Shown: positions 22,653 to 32,735, numbered from the stretch's first letter. The stretch is 43,091 nt of DNA from JACJYE01 sp964432875 (GCA_964432875.1 CAYSPJ010000035.1:1-43091); one strand, 5' to 3'. The notes: a model not told the origin generated them from the letters alone. Program-made: numbers and translations.

Positions 22653-24806
22653 ATGGACGTAAAAAACGAGGTGCTATATCGGGTCTATTTCCTGCTCTTC
22701 GGTATCGTCGTGCCGGCGTCCATCCTGTTATTATATAAAACGGTGCAAATCACTTACGTGGAAGGTGAGCGCTGGCGCGAATTGGGGCAGAAGAACTACT
22801 TGGAATACCGTGCAGTAGAAGCAGACCGCGGCAACCTCCTGGCAGAAGATGGCGGCTTGCTGGCTACCTCTATCCCTTATTTCGACCTCTACTTCGACCC
22901 CAAGACGCCGACACCGGAACTCTTCGAGAAATACCTCGACACCTTGTCCCATTGCCTGGCAGCCTACGTGCTGGAAGATTATACGGTGGGCGGTGCCCGG
23001 GAGTATTTGCTGGAGCTGCGCGAGGGGGGCAATCGCAACGTCTTGCTCAAGCGCAAGGCTTCTTATGCCGAGAAAAAGTTCATTGAAAGCTTCCCCTTGT
23101 TCCGCCTGGGCCGCTACCGGGGCGGCTTCATCGCTCAAAAAACCAGCGAGCGTAAACGCCCCTTCGGGCTGCTGGCGCAGCGCACCATCGGCTATGTGCG
23201 CGAAGAGGTCCAGCCTGTGGGCCTGGAGGGTTTCTTTGATCGCGAGCTGGGCGGCGAACCCGGGCAAAGCCTCATGATCTGCGTAGACCCCGTGGCCGAT
23301 CTGTGGATGCCCGTGGACGACCTGACCGTTATTGAGCCCGAAAGCGGCAATGACGTGATTACGACCCTGAATGTTGACATGCAGGAAATCACCCAGGAAG
23401 CGCTCCTGCGCGCCATGAACCACCACGATGCTGAATGGGGCACCGCCGTAGTCATGGAAGTAGAAACCGGGGCAGTTAAGGCTATCGCCAACCTGGGCCG
23501 TACCGATGACGGCTGGTGGGAAACCTACAACTACGCCATCGGCACGGGCATAGAGCCTGGCTCTACTTTTAAAATCGCTTCCATGATGGCCTTGTTGGAA
23601 GATGGCTTCGTCAAATTGGACGACTCCATCAGCATTGAAAATGGGAAGACGACATACTACAACGAAGTGATGGAAGATGCCTCTCCATACAGCCTCAAAC
23701 TGGATACTATCCGCGTGCGCGACGCTTTTGAAATATCCTCCAACGTGGGCATTTCAAAAATGGTGCAGGAGCACTACGGAGAAAAGACCAGAGCCAATGG
23801 CAACGATGGCGCAGCCCTCTTCGTCAAGCGCCTGAAGGGATTTAACCTCCATCAGCCTACAGGCATCGAGGTGCTGGGCGAAGCCAACCCCTACATCAAA
23901 GAAGCTTATAACGCCAAAGACGATTGGAGCGGCACGACGCTGCCCTGGATGTCGATTGGTTATGAAATGAGGATTACCCCGCTGCAATTATTGACGTTTT
24001 ACAACGCCATCGCCAACGAGGGGAAGATGATGAAGCCTTATCTGGTCTCAGAGGTACAGCGTTTTGGCAAAACCGTCCAGAGCTTTCCGCCTTCGGTAGT
24101 CAACCGCCGGATCGCTTCCCGAGAAACCATCGCTCTGGCCCAGGAGCTGCTGGAGTCGGTAGTAGAAAGCCCGCGGGGCACCGCTTACAAAATCCGGTCC
24201 GATCGCTACCGTTTCGCAGGCAAAACTGGCACGGCTCAGGTAAATTACAGCAAAGGTAGCCGGGGGCGTAGTATCGGTGGATACCAGGCCTCTTTTGTGG
24301 GATATTTCCCTGCGGAAAAGCCGAAGTATTCCGTGGTAGTAGTAATCAATAAGCCCCGCCGGGGCGGTTTTTACGGCAGCGATGTAGCCGGCCCGGTCTT
24401 CCGGGAAATCGCAGACAAGATATTCTCCGTTTCGACCGATATGCACCAGCCGATCAACCAGGCAGCCCGGCCTGCTCTGGCATCCGAAGCAATGCCGCGG
24501 CCAAGCATTGGCGGTAAAGATGAAATGGAAAAAGTGCTGGCTTATTTGGGCATGGAGCATTATGGCAAGGTAGAGACCGAGTTTGCGGTGCTGATGCCCC
24601 AAGGAGACAGCCTGATGCTAGAGCGGCGCACCTTGCCAGAAGGCGTCGTGCCCAATGTGGTAGGCATGGGCCTGCGCGATGCGGTCTATGCCCTGGAAAA
24701 TCGCGGGCTGCAGGTACAAGTGGAAGGCTTCGGTAAAGTAGCCCGGCAATCTATTTTGCCAGGTACTAGAGCCCGGGGTCAACAAATACGGCTATATTTG
24801 CGATAA
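22653..24806 (+). CDS. ftsI: Septal peptidoglycan transpeptidase (class B PBP) with PASTA domain
   Basis: A 717-residue class B penicillin-binding protein, anchored by an N-terminal membrane helix (about 9-30), that crosslinks septal peptidoglycan with FtsW. After the dimerisation region (VEADRGNLLAEDGGLLATS), the catalytic motifs are EPGSTFK (Ser304, Lys307), SSN (362-364) and AGKTGTAQV (around 520). The C-terminus carries a PASTA module (VVPNVVGMGLRDAVYALENR). That makes it longer than E. coli FtsI (588) and like the SpoVD/PBP2x type usual in Bacteroidota. It sits 29 bases after ftsL and 11 before murE. Confidence 0.95.
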   Translation: MDVKNEVLYRVYFLLFGIVVPASILLLYKTVQITYVEGERWRELGQKNYLEYRAVEADRGNLLAEDGGLLATSIPYFDLYFDPKTPTPELFEKYLDTLSHCLAAYVLEDYTVGGAREYLLELREGGNRNVLLKRKASYAEKKFIESFPLFRLGRYRGGFIAQKTSERKRPFGLLAQRTIGYVREEVQPVGLEGFFDRELGGEPGQSLMICVDPVADLWMPVDDLTVIEPESGNDVITTLNVDMQEITQEALLRAMNHHDAEWGTAVVMEVETGAVKAIANLGRTDDGWWETYNYAIGTGIEPGSTFKIASMMALLEDGFVKLDDSISIENGKTTYYNEVMEDASPYSLKLDTIRVRDAFEISSNVGISKMVQEHYGEKTRANGNDGAALFVKRLKGFNLHQPTGIEVLGEANPYIKEAYNAKDDWSGTTLPWMSIGYEMRITPLQLLTFYNAIANEGKMMKPYLVSEVQRFGKTVQSFPPSVVNRRIASRETIALAQELLESVVESPRGTAYKIRSDRYRFAGKTGTAQVNYSKGSRGRSIGGYQASFVGYFPAEKPKYSVVVVINKPRRGGFYGSDVAGPVFREIADKIFSVSTDMHQPINQAARPALASEAMPRPSIGGKDEMEKVLAYLGMEHYGKVETEFAVLMPQGDSLMLERRTLPEGVVPNVVGMGLRDAVYALENRGLQVQVEGFGKVARQSILPGTRARGQQIRLYLR

Positions 24807-24817
24807 ATGAGCCGCTA

Positions 24818-26272
24818 ATGGAATTGAAAGAACTATTGAAGCCAGCCGAAATTCTGACTGCCGAAGGGCCCTTGTCGATTAGGCTGGAAAAAATTGATTT
24901 TGACTCCCGGAAAGTAAGCCCGGGCAGCGTTTTCGTCGCCGTGAGGGGCACCCAGTCCGATGGGCATCGCTTTATCGGAAATGCCATTGGGCAAGGGGCT
25001 GCGGCAATCGTTGCCGAAGAGCTGCCGCCAGAGCGGCATCCGGGGGTTACTTATATCCAGGTAGCCGATAGCGCAAAGGCGCTCGGCATGATGGCCAGCC
25101 GCTTTTTCGGCGAACCGTCCAAGCAGTTGAAATTGGTGGGCGTTACCGGCACCAATGGCAAGACCACAACCGCAACTTTGTTGCACGAGCTATTTACCGC
25201 GCTGGGCTACAAAGCCGGCCTGTTGTCTACGGTCTGTAATAAAATCGGCCAGCAATTGCTGCCAGCCGACTATACAACCCCTGATGCAGTAGCCCTTAAC
25301 GGCCTGCTCCGGGACATGGCCGATGCCAATTGTGATTATGCCTTTATGGAAGCCAGCTCTCATGCTATTCATCAAAAGCGCATTGAGGGGCTGCATTTCG
25401 CCGGGGGCATTTTCACCAATATCACGCATGACCACCTGGATTATCACAAGACATTTAAAGCTTATATCGAAGCTAAAAAAACGTTCTTTGACATTTTGCC
25501 CAAAACAGCTTTCGCCCTGGTCAATTTAGACGACAAACGTGGCGAGGTGATGTTGCAAAACACGAAGGCCAAGCGCTACACCTACAGCTTGCAGTCCATG
25601 GCCAGCTTTAGGGCGCGATTGCTGGATAATAGCCTGGCTGGCTTGCACTTACAACTCGGGGGGCACGAATTCTTCAGCCGCCTCATCGGGGAGTTCAATG
25701 CCTACAACCTGCTGGCCGTTTATAGCACTGCCCTCTTGCTGGAGCAAGAGGAGGTTGAGGTGCTCACCGCCTTAAGCGGCCTCGGCGCAGTGGAAGGGCG
25801 CTTTGACTACGTAGCTGGCACCAAAAACAAAGCTATCGGCATCGTGGACTACGCGCACACCCCCGACGCATTGGAGAAGGTGCTCAGCACCATCCACCAA
25901 CTGCGGCAGGGGGGCGGCAAAATCATCACGGTGGTTGGTTGTGGCGGCGACCGCGACAAAGCTAAGCGCCCCATTATGGCTAAAGTAGCGGCAGATTACA
26001 GCGACCAAGTGGTGCTTACCTCTGACAACCCCCGCAGCGAAGCGCCTGAGGTGATCCTGGCTGATATGCAAGCCGGCTTACCGGCTTATGCTACTCATAA
26101 GGCTTTGTCCATCCTCGACCGCAAGGAAGCCATCCGCACTGCCTGCCGCTTAGCGCAGGAGGGCGATGTGATCCTCGTGGCAGGAAAAGGCCATGAGAAG
26201 TACCAGGAAATCAATGGGGTGCGCCGCCCATTTGACGATAAGGCGGTACTCATAGATGCGTTGGCAGAATAA
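24818..26272 (+). CDS. murE: UDP-MurNAc-L-Ala-D-Glu:meso-diaminopimelate ligase
   Basis: A 484-residue Mur ligase that adds the third residue of the peptidoglycan stem peptide using ATP. The P-loop GVTGTNGKTTT is at 108-118. The DNPR motif at 403-406 (VLTSDNPRSEAPE) is the signature of meso-diaminopimelate specificity, so the wall is of the DAP type. The start lies 11 bases after ftsI. The usual next gene, murF, is missing here, and mraY follows after a 99-base gap with a hairpin and a possible promoter. Confidence 0.96.
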   Translation: MELKELLKPAEILTAEGPLSIRLEKIDFDSRKVSPGSVFVAVRGTQSDGHRFIGNAIGQGAAAIVAEELPPERHPGVTYIQVADSAKALGMMASRFFGEPSKQLKLVGVTGTNGKTTTATLLHELFTALGYKAGLLSTVCNKIGQQLLPADYTTPDAVALNGLLRDMADANCDYAFMEASSHAIHQKRIEGLHFAGGIFTNITHDHLDYHKTFKAYIEAKKTFFDILPKTAFALVNLDDKRGEVMLQNTKAKRYTYSLQSMASFRARLLDNSLAGLHLQLGGHEFFSRLIGEFNAYNLLAVYSTALLLEQEEVEVLTALSGLGAVEGRFDYVAGTKNKAIGIVDYAHTPDALEKVLSTIHQLRQGGGKIITVVGCGGDRDKAKRPIMAKVAADYSDQVVLTSDNPRSEAPEVILADMQAGLPAYATHKALSILDRKEAIRTACRLAQEGDVILVAGKGHEKYQEINGVRRPFDDKAVLIDALAE

Positions 26273-26301
26273 GAGTTGATTTCTTGCCAACTTCAGTAGC
26301 C

Positions 26302-26337
26302 AGGAGGTTATTCCTCCTCCAGGAATTTATAATTTTG
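26302..26337 (+). promoter_or_regulatory. Hairpin and -7-like box between murE and mraY
   Basis: AGGAGG (26302-26307) and CCTCCT (26313-26318) form a short hairpin with a TTATT loop. TAATTTTG at 26330-26337 fits the -7 consensus, though no -33 element is seen. An internal promoter before mraY is possible, in the place where murF would normally be. Confidence 0.35.
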
Positions 26338-26371
26338 GCGGCACAATCAAACCGCTATACACCTGATACGT

Positions 26372-27643
26372 ATGCTGATTAAACTCTTAGAATGGCTTTC
26401 TGAAAACTTTGGCCACATCAAAGGTGCCGGGCTTTTCCAGTACATCACTTTCCGGGCAGGAATAGCCGCTATACTCTCCCTGATCATCTCCTTGATTTTC
26501 GGAGGGCATATCATCCGCTTCCTGCAGCGCTTGCAGGTAGGGGAAACCGTGCGCGACCTGGGCCTTGCCGGACAGAAGGAGAAGGAAGGCACGCCCACCA
26601 TGGGAGGCGTCATCATCATCATGGCAATTTTGCTGCCTTGCTTGCTGATGGCCGACCTGGATAATGTGTACATCATCCTCATGCTGGTCAGTACCATTTG
26701 GATGGCAGTTATTGGCTTTGTAGATGATTACATCAAAGTCTTCAAAAAGAATAAGCAGGGGTTGAGGGGTGTTTTCAAAGTGCTGGGGCAGGTCGGACTG
26801 GGCTTGCTCATCGCGTTGACCATGATCGTCAGTGATGAGGTTGTAGTGCGTATGGAAGTGGAACAAGCAGAGGAGCTGGGGTATACTAAAATGGTGGGTG
26901 ATACCATCCTGATACCCATCGAGACGATGCCGTTGCAGGTGTCGCTCGAGAAGGGGGATTACAAAACCAACCTGACCAACATCCCTTTCCTCAAAGGCAA
27001 CCGCTTTGACTATGCCTGGGTATTGCCTTTTGAGGAAGGACAAGATACGCGTTGGGTATGGCTCATCTTCGTGCCTATCGTCATCTTCATCGTCACAGCA
27101 GTCTCCAACGCGGCCAACCTGACGGATGGGATTGATGGCCTGGCAACTGGCGTATCGGGTATCATCGGTGCCACTCTGGGGGTTTTTGCCTACGTTTCGG
27201 GCAACGCCATCGCCGCTAATTACCTCAATATCCTACACCTGCCCGGTACTGGTGAGTTGGTTATTTTTTCCGCCTGTTTCGTCGGGGCTTGTATCGGCTT
27301 TCTCTGGTACAATTCCAACCCCGCCCAGGTGTTTATGGGGGATACCGGCAGCCTGACCCTCGGCGGCATTATCGCCGCCTTGTGTATCCTGCTGCGCAAG
27401 GAGTTGCTTATCCCCATCCTTTGCGGGATTTTTTTGGTAGAAAACCTTTCCGTCATCATTCAGGTATTCTACTTCAAATATACCAAGCGGAAATATGGTG
27501 AAGGGCGCCGCGTCTTCCTGATGTCGCCTTTGCATCACCACTACCAGAAGAAAGGCATGGCCGAAGCTAAAATCGTGACCCGCTTTTGGATCGTCGGCAT
27601 CTTGTTGGCCGTGCTGACCATCATTACTTTGAAAATCAGGTGA
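26372..27643 (+). CDS. mraY: Phospho-N-acetylmuramoyl-pentapeptide transferase
   Basis: A 423-residue polytopic membrane enzyme transferring phospho-MurNAc-pentapeptide to undecaprenyl phosphate to form lipid I. Family motifs are GTPTMGG, the catalytic GFVDDYIK (Asp118, Asp119), NAANLTDGIDGLATG (from 246), FMGDTGSLTLGG and PLHHHYQKKG. It is about 60 residues longer than E. coli MraY (360) because of an insertion at about 157-228, which is mostly polar (contains VRMEVEQAEELGYTKMVGD) and so forms an extra soluble domain. Such an insertion is usual for Bacteroidota MraY. Confidence 0.96.
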   Translation: MLIKLLEWLSENFGHIKGAGLFQYITFRAGIAAILSLIISLIFGGHIIRFLQRLQVGETVRDLGLAGQKEKEGTPTMGGVIIIMAILLPCLLMADLDNVYIILMLVSTIWMAVIGFVDDYIKVFKKNKQGLRGVFKVLGQVGLGLLIALTMIVSDEVVVRMEVEQAEELGYTKMVGDTILIPIETMPLQVSLEKGDYKTNLTNIPFLKGNRFDYAWVLPFEEGQDTRWVWLIFVPIVIFIVTAVSNAANLTDGIDGLATGVSGIIGATLGVFAYVSGNAIAANYLNILHLPGTGELVIFSACFVGACIGFLWYNSNPAQVFMGDTGSLTLGGIIAALCILLRKELLIPILCGIFLVENLSVIIQVFYFKYTKRKYGEGRRVFLMSPLHHHYQKKGMAEAKIVTRFWIVGILLAVLTIITLKIR

Positions 27644-27684
27644 AGAGAAGTGGGAGATATGCATAATAATGAACTGAACATCGC

Positions 27685-28992
27685 ATGAAACTGGTAGTAC
27701 TCGGCGCAGGGGAGAGCGGCTTAGGCGCGGCCATCCTGGCCAAACAAAAAGGGCATGATGTCTTCGTCTCCGACCGGGGGGCGATCAGCGAGCGGTACCG
27801 CAGCGAATTAGAACAGCGCGGCATCGCTTATGAAGAAGGGCAACACGATTGGGAGCGCATCGCTCAGGCGGATGAGGTGGTCAAAAGCCCCGGCATCCCC
27901 GATGGCGTACCCATTATCAAACAACTGGTAGGCAAAGGCATACCAGTGATTTCTGAAATTGAATTTGCGGGCCGTTATACTACGGCAAAATTGCTCGGCA
28001 TCACCGGCAGCAACGGCAAGACCACTACGACCAAGCTGGCTTATCACCTGCTGGCTACGGCGGGCTTCGATGTCGAAATGGCGGGTAATGTCGGCAATAG
28101 CTTTGCGCGCTGCCTCAGCGAAGGCAGCCGGGCATATTACGTACTGGAGCTAAGTAGTTTCCAATTGGATGGCATCAACGCCTTCCGCCCGGATATTGCC
28201 ATGCTGCTCAACATCACCCCCGACCACCTCGACCGCTATGAGTACAAAATGGAAAACTATATCCGGTCGAAGTTTCGCATCGGGCAAAGCCAGCGGGCAG
28301 CAGATGTCTTTATCTACAATATGGAAGATGAAAACATCAGTACTTACCTGCGCACGCACCGCCTGCCCGCCCGCTTGCAAGGCGTGGGCAGCAATATGAT
28401 AGCCGGAGAGGGGCTGGAAGTTGATGGTAGCCGTTTTGACCTGAGCCATAGCAGCCTGCGCGGGCGGCACAACTTCTTGAATGCCCTGTTTGCCATACAG
28501 GCCGCTAAATTGTGGGGCGCTGATGACGAGGCTATCCAAGAAGGGCTCAACACCTTCGCCAGCGTCGAACACCGCATGGAAAGCGTGGGTTTCGCCGCCG
28601 GGGTCGAATACATCAACGACAGCAAAGCGACCAACGTGGATGCCGTGTATTACGCCCTGGAAGCCATGAACCGCCCCACCGTTTGGATTGCTGGCGGCCA
28701 GGATAAAGGCAACGACTATGGCCCGCTTCTGAAATTGGCAAAAGAAAAAGTATGTGCCCTGGTTTGCCTGGGTCTTGACAATAAAAAACTCTTGGATACC
28801 TTCAGTGGTATCATCCCCACTGTTGAAGAAGCGCGCAGCGCGGAAGAGGCAGTGGAGAAAGCAGCCGGGCTGGCACCGGCGGGGAGCGTAGTGCTCCTTT
28901 CGCCTGCCTGCGCCAGCTTCGACTTGTTTAAAAATTACGAAGACCGCGGCCGACAGTTTAAAGCTGCTGCCCGCAAACGCATAAAAACGTAG
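27685..28992 (+). CDS. murD: UDP-N-acetylmuramoyl-L-alanine:D-glutamate ligase
   Basis: A 435-residue cytoplasmic Mur ligase adding D-glutamate to UDP-MurNAc-L-Ala. An N-terminal Rossmann-like domain begins LVVLGAGESGLGAA. The P-loop GITGSNGKTTT is at 105-115, and the catalytic middle domain contains LNITPDHLDRYE and the C-terminal part YINDSKATNVDAVYYAL and WIAGGQDKGNDY. It lies 41 bases after mraY and only 2 bases before ftsW. Confidence 0.96.
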   Translation: MKLVVLGAGESGLGAAILAKQKGHDVFVSDRGAISERYRSELEQRGIAYEEGQHDWERIAQADEVVKSPGIPDGVPIIKQLVGKGIPVISEIEFAGRYTTAKLLGITGSNGKTTTTKLAYHLLATAGFDVEMAGNVGNSFARCLSEGSRAYYVLELSSFQLDGINAFRPDIAMLLNITPDHLDRYEYKMENYIRSKFRIGQSQRAADVFIYNMEDENISTYLRTHRLPARLQGVGSNMIAGEGLEVDGSRFDLSHSSLRGRHNFLNALFAIQAAKLWGADDEAIQEGLNTFASVEHRMESVGFAAGVEYINDSKATNVDAVYYALEAMNRPTVWIAGGQDKGNDYGPLLKLAKEKVCALVCLGLDNKKLLDTFSGIIPTVEEARSAEEAVEKAAGLAPAGSVVLLSPACASFDLFKNYEDRGRQFKAAARKRIKT

Positions 28993-28994
28993 CG

Positions 28995-30131
28995 ATGTCA
29001 TTAGGAACGAGACTATATGCTGAATTGAGGGGCGACCGCGCCATCTGGGCTATCCTGGCGGTGCTGGCTATCTTTTCTATCCTGATCGTCTATAGCTCGA
29101 CTGGCACCCTTTCTTATAAGAAAATGGGCGGCAATACCGAGACGATCCTCATCAAGCATCTGGTCATTGTCAGCGGCGGCTTATTCCTGGCCTACGTGGC
29201 GCACTTGACGCACTATATGAAGTACTCGAAGTGGGCGCCAACTTTGCTGATTATTTCTGTGCCCATGTTGATTTATACCATCGCTTTTGGGGTAGACATC
29301 AACGAGGCCCGGCGCTGGATCGAAGTGCCTTTCGTCGGCATCACCTTCCAGGCTTCTGATTTTGCCAAGCTGGCGCTCATTATTTACATCGCCCGGGAAA
29401 TATCTTCCAAGCAAGATTACATCAAGGATTTCAACAGCGCCTTCGTACCCATTATCGTGCCAGTGCTGATTATTTGCGGGCTGATTGCCCCGGCAGATTT
29501 ATCGACGGCCATCCTTTTATTTTTCACCTGTGTGGCGATGATGTTCGTCGGCCGGGTAGCATTGCAGTATATCGCGTTGCTGCTGATGCTAGGTATCGTC
29601 GTCTTTGCCTCTCTGGTGTTGTTGGGCGAGTTTTTCCCCGATGCGATCCGTTCCGAAACCTGGATCAGCCGGGTAAAGGACTTTATGAATGAGCCTGATG
29701 GGGGCTACCAGGTGCGGCAGGCCAAAATAGCCATGGCGAATGGCGAATGGATAGGCTTGGGGCCGGGCAATAGCATCCAGCGCAATTATCTGCCTTCGCC
29801 TTACTCCGATTTTATTTATGCCATCTTCATCGAAGAATATGGCATCTTGGGAGGAGGGTTGCTGGTGTTTTTATACTTGCTCTTGTTTTTCCGCATCACC
29901 CGCCTGGTCACCAAAAGCTCCAAAGCGTTCGGTGCGATGGTGGCCATCGGATTGAGCATCAGCCTGGTCGTACAGGCATTTGTTAATATCGCCGTGTCTG
30001 TGCACCTCGTGCCCGTCACCGGCGTCACCCTCCCCATGATCAGTATGGGGGGTACTTCCATCTTGTTTACCTGTATCTCCTTCGGGATCATCCTCAGCGT
30101 AAGCAAGTACATTGAATCCGTCGCCGAGTAG
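28995..30131 (+). CDS. ftsW: SEDS-family peptidoglycan glycosyltransferase FtsW
   Basis: A 378-residue polytopic membrane protein of the SEDS family, which polymerises lipid II at the septum with the class B PBP encoded by ftsI. Conserved pieces are ARRWIEVPFVGITFQASDFAK (Arg/Trp/Phe/Gln/Ser/Lys pattern), IAPADLSTAILLFFTC, GGYQVRQAKIAMANG, LPSPYSDFIYAIFIEEYG and PMISMGGTSILFTC. Context inside the dcw cluster decides FtsW over RodA. It starts 2 bases after murD. Confidence 0.95.
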   Translation: MSLGTRLYAELRGDRAIWAILAVLAIFSILIVYSSTGTLSYKKMGGNTETILIKHLVIVSGGLFLAYVAHLTHYMKYSKWAPTLLIISVPMLIYTIAFGVDINEARRWIEVPFVGITFQASDFAKLALIIYIAREISSKQDYIKDFNSAFVPIIVPVLIICGLIAPADLSTAILLFFTCVAMMFVGRVALQYIALLLMLGIVVFASLVLLGEFFPDAIRSETWISRVKDFMNEPDGGYQVRQAKIAMANGEWIGLGPGNSIQRNYLPSPYSDFIYAIFIEEYGILGGGLLVFLYLLLFFRITRLVTKSSKAFGAMVAIGLSISLVVQAFVNIAVSVHLVPVTGVTLPMISMGGTSILFTCISFGIILSVSKYIESVAE

Positions 30132-30202
30132 TGCGGCCCTGATTGGCCGCCAGCCGAACTGTTGAAACGAACACGATATAACCGAATAACGAACACAATA
30201 AA

Positions 30203-31354
30203 TTGAATACGCCACAACATCCATCAAGCAGCCTGAAGCGCCCTATCCGGGCTATCATCAGCGGGGGCGGTACCGGGGGGCATGTTTTCCCGGCCATCGC
30301 CATCGCCGATGCGATTCGGTTGCAGCAGCCCGATGCGGAAATACTATTCGTCGGGGCACAGGGCAAGATGGAGATGGAAAAGGTCCCGAAAGCGGGATAC
30401 CCTATCGAAGGTTTGTGGATTAGCGGTTTTCAGCGGCAGATAAGCTGGCGCAACTTATTGTTCCCCTTCAAGTTATTGAGCAGCTTGGGTAAAGCTTGGG
30501 GCATCGTCCGGCGTTTCAAGCCTGATGTGGCCATCGGCGTGGGCGGCTATGCCAGCGGGCCGCTGCTGGAAATGGCCAGCCGCCAGGGCATCCCCACCCT
30601 GATCCAGGAGCAGAACTCCTATGCGGGGGCGACGAACCGGCTGTTAGCAAAAAAGGTGGACCGGATCTGCGTGGCTTACCCGGGCATGGAGCGCTTTTTC
30701 CCGGCAGAGAAGCTGGTACTGACGGGCAATCCCGTACGCCAGGTGCTACAGCAGAACACTGCCAGCCGTGAAGAAGGAGCTGCTTATTTTGGCCTCGATC
30801 CCACGCGGCCGATCATCTTTGTTTTTGGCGGCAGCCTCGGTGCCCGCTCCATCAACGAAGCAATGGCTGCCAACGCGGAACTGTTGCGGCAGCGCCCGCA
30901 AGTACAGGTGCTCTGGCAGGTGGGGGCGCTCTACCAGGCAGAATTTACGGCTTGTGAAACGGCTCTGCTGCCCAACGTTAAGGCGCAGGAGTTTGTAGAC
31001 CGGATGGATTTGGCCTACGCTATGGCCGACCTGGTCCTCAGCCGCTCAGGGGCGCTAACGATTTCAGAGCTCTGCTTTGCCGGGAAGCCGGCGGTTTTTA
31101 TCCCCTCGCCAAACGTGGCCGAGGACCATCAAATGAAAAATGCTCAGGCGCTGGCTCAGGCTGGTGCTGCGGAGATCATTGAAAACAGCCAGGCCCGCGA
31201 GCTGCTCATCCGCAAAGCTTTTGCCTTGTTGGACGACGGCCGCCGCCGCCGGGAGCTGAGCGATAATATCAGAAAACTAGCCATGCCGGATGCAGCAGCC
31301 CATATTGCCCAGGAGGCGATTGAGCTGGCCGGCAGGAAAAATAAAAAGCGCTAA
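30203..31354 (+). CDS. murG: Lipid II-forming GlcNAc transferase
   Basis: A 383-residue GT-B glycosyltransferase adding GlcNAc to lipid I at the inner face of the membrane. The N-terminal Gly-rich loop SGGGTGGHVFPAIAIADA is at 20-37, with GVGGYASGP, EQNSYAGATNRLL and the C-terminal nucleotide-sugar site (LSRSGALTISELCFAGKP). The start must be a TTG at 30203: no ATG or GTG lies between it and an in-frame stop at 30179-30181, and the next Met is well inside the fold. Weak initiation may limit its expression. Its TAA overlaps the murC ATG. Confidence 0.95.
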   Translation: MNTPQHPSSSLKRPIRAIISGGGTGGHVFPAIAIADAIRLQQPDAEILFVGAQGKMEMEKVPKAGYPIEGLWISGFQRQISWRNLLFPFKLLSSLGKAWGIVRRFKPDVAIGVGGYASGPLLEMASRQGIPTLIQEQNSYAGATNRLLAKKVDRICVAYPGMERFFPAEKLVLTGNPVRQVLQQNTASREEGAAYFGLDPTRPIIFVFGGSLGARSINEAMAANAELLRQRPQVQVLWQVGALYQAEFTACETALLPNVKAQEFVDRMDLAYAMADLVLSRSGALTISELCFAGKPAVFIPSPNVAEDHQMKNAQALAQAGAAEIIENSQARELLIRKAFALLDDGRRRRELSDNIRKLAMPDAAAHIAQEAIELAGRKNKKR

Positions 31355-32718
31355 TGGACTTGAATAGCATCAAGAAAGTCTATTTCCTCGGCCTGGGCGG
31401 CATCGGCATGAGCGCTTTGGCACGCTACTTCCACGGAAGAGGCGTAGCCGTACATGGGTATGACAAAACCGAGACCCTGCTCACCAAAAAGTTGGTGGAA
31501 GAGGGCATGTCTATTCACTATAGCGAGGACCTGGGGCAAATCCCCCCGGGCATTGATTTGGTCATCCTCACCCCGGCAGTACCGCAAGACCATCTGGAAT
31601 TGCAGTACTTCCAGCAAAATGGCTTCCCGATCAAAAAACGGGCGGAAGTGCTGGGCCTCATCAGCCGCAGCATGAAAACCATCGCGGTGGCGGGCACACA
31701 TGGGAAAACGACCACCTCCTCGATCCTGACTTATTTGCTGCGCAGCGGCGGCATCGATTGTACGGCTTTTTTAGGCGGCATCGCCACCAATTTCGGCAGC
31801 AACTTCGTCGAAGGGCATTCCGAATGGGTGGTAGCTGAAGCCGACGAGTACGACCGGTCCTTCTTGCATCTCAGCCCCGATATCGCTATCATCCTCTCGA
31901 TGGATGCCGATCACCTGGATATCTATGGCGATCGCGAAAGCTTGATCGAAACGGGCTTCCGGGCTTTCGCCCGCAAGCTTGGGGCAGAAGGCAGCCTTTA
32001 CATCCAGCATCGCTGGCAGGAAGAGTTGGGGGAGATGCCCGCGCGAGTGAGTAGCTTTGGCCTGGATGCCGGCGAGTACCGGGCTGAAAATATCCGAGTG
32101 GAAGGCGGCTACTTTACCTTTGACTACGCCTGCCCTGGGCACCATATGTATGGTTTGCAGTTTGCTTTGCCCGGCCGGCACAATGTAGAAAACGCAACGG
32201 CAGCGATTGCTGTAGCCCTGCAATTGGGCCTTAAAGAAGAAGCGATCAGAGCTGCCTTGTTGAGTTTCCGCGGTATCCGCCGACGCTTCGAGTTTTTGTA
32301 TCGCGATGGGTATTCGGCTTATGTCGATGATTATGCCCATCACCCTTCAGAGCTGGCCGCAGCTATCGGCGCGGCTCGCCAGTTGTTTCCCGGCCAGCGG
32401 ATTACGGGGGTTTTTCAACCCCACCTGTACTCCCGCACCCGGGATTTTGCCGACGGCTTTGCAGCGGCTCTGGACCAACTAGATGACATCCTGCTGATGC
32501 CTATCTACCCGGCCCGCGAACTGCCCATAGCGGGCGTAGATGCGCAATTGATTATGGGTAAAATGACGAACCCCAGCAAATGCCTGGCCGACAAAGCGGA
32601 ACTCTTAGGCCTGATCCGCCAGCGCCGACCGGAGATTTTGCTGACCCTGGGGGCAGGAGATATTGATACGTTCAGAGAACCAATTAAATTGTATTTTCAA
32701 CAGCGGACAAAAAGCTGA
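31354..32718 (+). CDS. murC: UDP-N-acetylmuramate:L-alanine ligase
   Basis: A 454-residue cytoplasmic Mur ligase attaching the first residue, L-alanine, to UDP-MurNAc. The N-terminal VYFLGLGGIGMSALARYF is a Rossmann-type UDP-binding loop. The P-loop GTHGKTTT is at 114-121, followed by AEADEYDRSFLHLSPD and the C-terminal YVDDYAHHPSELAAA and FQPHLYSRTRDF. The start overlaps the murG stop by one base, giving coupled translation. It is followed after 17 bases by ftsQ; ddl is not found between them. Confidence 0.96.
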   Translation: MDLNSIKKVYFLGLGGIGMSALARYFHGRGVAVHGYDKTETLLTKKLVEEGMSIHYSEDLGQIPPGIDLVILTPAVPQDHLELQYFQQNGFPIKKRAEVLGLISRSMKTIAVAGTHGKTTTSSILTYLLRSGGIDCTAFLGGIATNFGSNFVEGHSEWVVAEADEYDRSFLHLSPDIAIILSMDADHLDIYGDRESLIETGFRAFARKLGAEGSLYIQHRWQEELGEMPARVSSFGLDAGEYRAENIRVEGGYFTFDYACPGHHMYGLQFALPGRHNVENATAAIAVALQLGLKEEAIRAALLSFRGIRRRFEFLYRDGYSAYVDDYAHHPSELAAAIGAARQLFPGQRITGVFQPHLYSRTRDFADGFAAALDQLDDILLMPIYPARELPIAGVDAQLIMGKMTNPSKCLADKAELLGLIRQRRPEILLTLGAGDIDTFREPIKLYFQQRTKS

Positions 32719-32735
32719 TCCAAAACCAGATTAAG

